From contig JAKSQI010000024.1 of NCBI GenBank assembly GCA_024404215.1, forward strand, positions 1 to 14,179: a stretch of 14,179 nucleotides of DNA, written 5' to 3'. The position numbers and the translations under genes are program-made. Below, one piece after another: positions 13,090-14,179 of this stretch; positions within the stretch are counted from its first letter, which is position 1; each line of letters begins with the position of its first letter. This DNA comes from Oscillospiraceae bacterium (GTDB taxonomy: Bacteria; Bacillota; Clostridia; Oscillospirales; Oscillospiraceae). The notes beneath the pieces were generated by a model. That model ran no database searches. It was not told the DNA's origin and worked only from the letters and a program-made list of their open reading frames with translations.

Positions 13090-14145
13090 TTATACCTCAC
13101 CTTTGCCGGCTTGTCTATTCTTCTTTCGGAAAAACCCGCCAACGGCGCAGACTCCCAAAGCCACTGCCGCAACAATGGCTGAGCCTACCAAGCCGGATAC
13201 CGTGGTTCCCGCCGCACTGTCACTGTTCGCAAATGCATAGTCAGGAAGGAATGCCGTCTTTTCCTGCGCTGCGGCAGCAGCATCTGCCACACTGCTGGAT
13301 ACACCGTAATCCTCTTCATCCAACGCCATATTGTCGCTGTAACCAGCCTCTGCGTTTCCAAAGAGAGACCATTCCAGGCCATCGGGATTGGAGCTGGCAA
13401 ACAAAGACAGACCGCCGCCAACCAAGGCAACAACCACAACCAGTACAATCAGGGTTGCTTTCATGGAGCGCTTGCCCCGGATACCCTTACTTTCACTGCC
13501 GGCTTCCTGAATCAGCTCCGGGCGGGACTCAAATACAAATACCAGTACAGCAGCTGTAATCAAGCCCTCAATCAAGCCTATCGCCAAATGAATCGGCTGC
13601 ATCAGTGCCAAAAAGGCACCAAAGGGCAGCTCTGTAATACCGGACAGGCTGGTTTCAATGACGACAGAAAAAGCTCCCAGCTGCAGGGTGACCATACATC
13701 CCAAAAGGGATGCAGCTATTATTTTCAAACGGGTTGCAGCTTTTGCTTCCATCTTTCCAAACCAGCCGCTGCGCATAATGGGCCGCCAGATTAGGAAATA
13801 GCCCACAAAGCAGCCATAGAAAGCCATGTTCCAGCAGTTTGCGCCCAGGGCCATCAATCCGCCGTCCGCAAAGAAAAGGCATTGAATCGCCAATATGACA
13901 ATCATGGACAGGAAGCCAGCCTGAGGCCCCAGAAGGGAGGACAGCAGCATGCCGCCACAAAGGTGTCCGGAGGAACCGGTCCCGGGAATGGTATAGTTTA
14001 TCATCTGCCCGGCAAAAATCAAGGCCGCCGCTACCGCCATGGTAGGCAGCTTTTTGGTGTCAGCATCCTTTCTCAGCTTCTTTACAGAAAGGCCTGCAGC
14101 AGCACCGGAGGCAACATACATGGTGCCGGCAACCGCAGGGGCCAC
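13090..14145 (-). CDS. cbiM: Cobalt/nickel ECF substrate-binding protein, CbiM-CbiN fusion; start uncertain
   Basis: Residues 1-205 (counting from GTG 14145) are CbiM/NikM: APAVAGTMY, GTGSSGHLCGG (H61, at the metal-binding histidine), LFFADGGLMALGAN and PIHLAIGLIEGLIT, with several membrane segments. Residues about 228-350 are CbiN-like: a membrane segment (LIVLVVVVALVGGGLSLFA), an outer-face loop with NPDGLEWS, and a final segment (GLVGSAIVAAVALGV) ending in a basic tail. The fusion should bind Co2+ or Ni2+ and deliver it through CbiQO. The family's N-terminus, MHMADALV, is readable in frame just upstream as RHTADALV (14166-14143) but without ATG, and an in-frame TGA lies at 14172-14170. The listed GTG start has no ribosome binding site and would drop the metal-binding N-terminal histidine, so the true start is unresolved at this edge. 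No cobalamin riboswitch is visible before the window ends. Confidence 0.85.
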   Translation of the reverse strand: MAPAVAGTMYVASGAAAGLSVKKLRKDADTKKLPTMAVAAALIFAGQMINYTIPGTGSSGHLCGGMLLSSLLGPQAGFLSMIVILAIQCLFFADGGLMALGANCWNMAFYGCFVGYFLIWRPIMRSGWFGKMEAKAATRLKIIAASLLGCMVTLQLGAFSVVIETSLSGITELPFGAFLALMQPIHLAIGLIEGLITAAVLVFVFESRPELIQEAGSESKGIRGKRSMKATLIVLVVVVALVGGGLSLFASSNPDGLEWSLFGNAEAGYSDNMALDEEDYGVSSSVADAAAAAQEKTAFLPDYAFANSDSAAGTTVSGLVGSAIVAAVALGVCAVGGFFRKKNRQAGKGEV

Positions 14146-14179
14146 TAACGCATCAGCCGTGTGCCTACCTCATACGTCC

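Noticed and set aside
13074..13559. Open frame of 161 codons opposite the CbiN part of cbiM(N)
   Set aside because: Rich in Pro, Gln and Arg, with no start signal; it mirrors the membrane-protein codons of the minus strand.
1..14179. Mobile elements, CRISPR arrays, phage genes or a defence system
   Set aside because: No transposase, integrase, regularly spaced repeats or defence-type domains are present; all genes fit core metabolism or transport.

Overview
The window reads as ordinary chromosomal DNA of a low-to-mid G+C anaerobic Bacillota, probably a member of Clostridia. The reasons are strong AGGAGG-type ribosome binding sites, T-box leaders, an ECF-type cobalt/nickel transporter, a B12-binding radical SAM protein and an Old Yellow Enzyme-type oxidoreductase. 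I cannot name the species. No mobile element, CRISPR array, rRNA or tRNA gene is visible.

Left part (1-3776): the N-terminal part of an Old Yellow Enzyme-family oxidoreductase runs off the left edge on the minus strand. It is divergent from a HAD-family phosphatase/phosphomutase gene on the plus strand. A bidirectional terminator separates the HAD gene from a convergent minus-strand pair: a B12-binding radical SAM protein followed 6 bases later by a Nudix (CoA pyrophosphatase-type) hydrolase.

Centre (3976-11449): a complete tryptophan biosynthesis locus split into two divergent operons. trpB-trpA (tryptophan synthase) runs leftwards. trpE-trpG-trpD-trpC-trpF (chorismate to indole-3-glycerol phosphate) runs rightwards. 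The roughly 830-base gap between trpB and trpE holds two back-to-back sigma-70-type promoters, and each is followed by its own T-box leader with terminator. Both leaders carry a UGG (Trp) specifier and a UGGC T-box bulge that fits the GCCA end of bacterial tRNA-Trp. They share long identical blocks, so they look like an inverted duplication. Both halves of the pathway should therefore respond together to uncharged tRNA-Trp. This is the most interesting structure in the window. trpF has an in-frame TAA exactly where a lysine codon would be expected, which removes its last helix.

Right part (11390-14179): a hairpin separates trpF from a convergent minus-strand cobalt/nickel ECF transporter operon, cbiM(N)-cbiQ-cbiO. 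Its first gene is a CbiM-CbiN fusion whose conserved N-terminus lies almost at the right edge and lacks a recognisable start codon there.

All calls come from reading motifs by eye. No database search, folding program or alignment was run.
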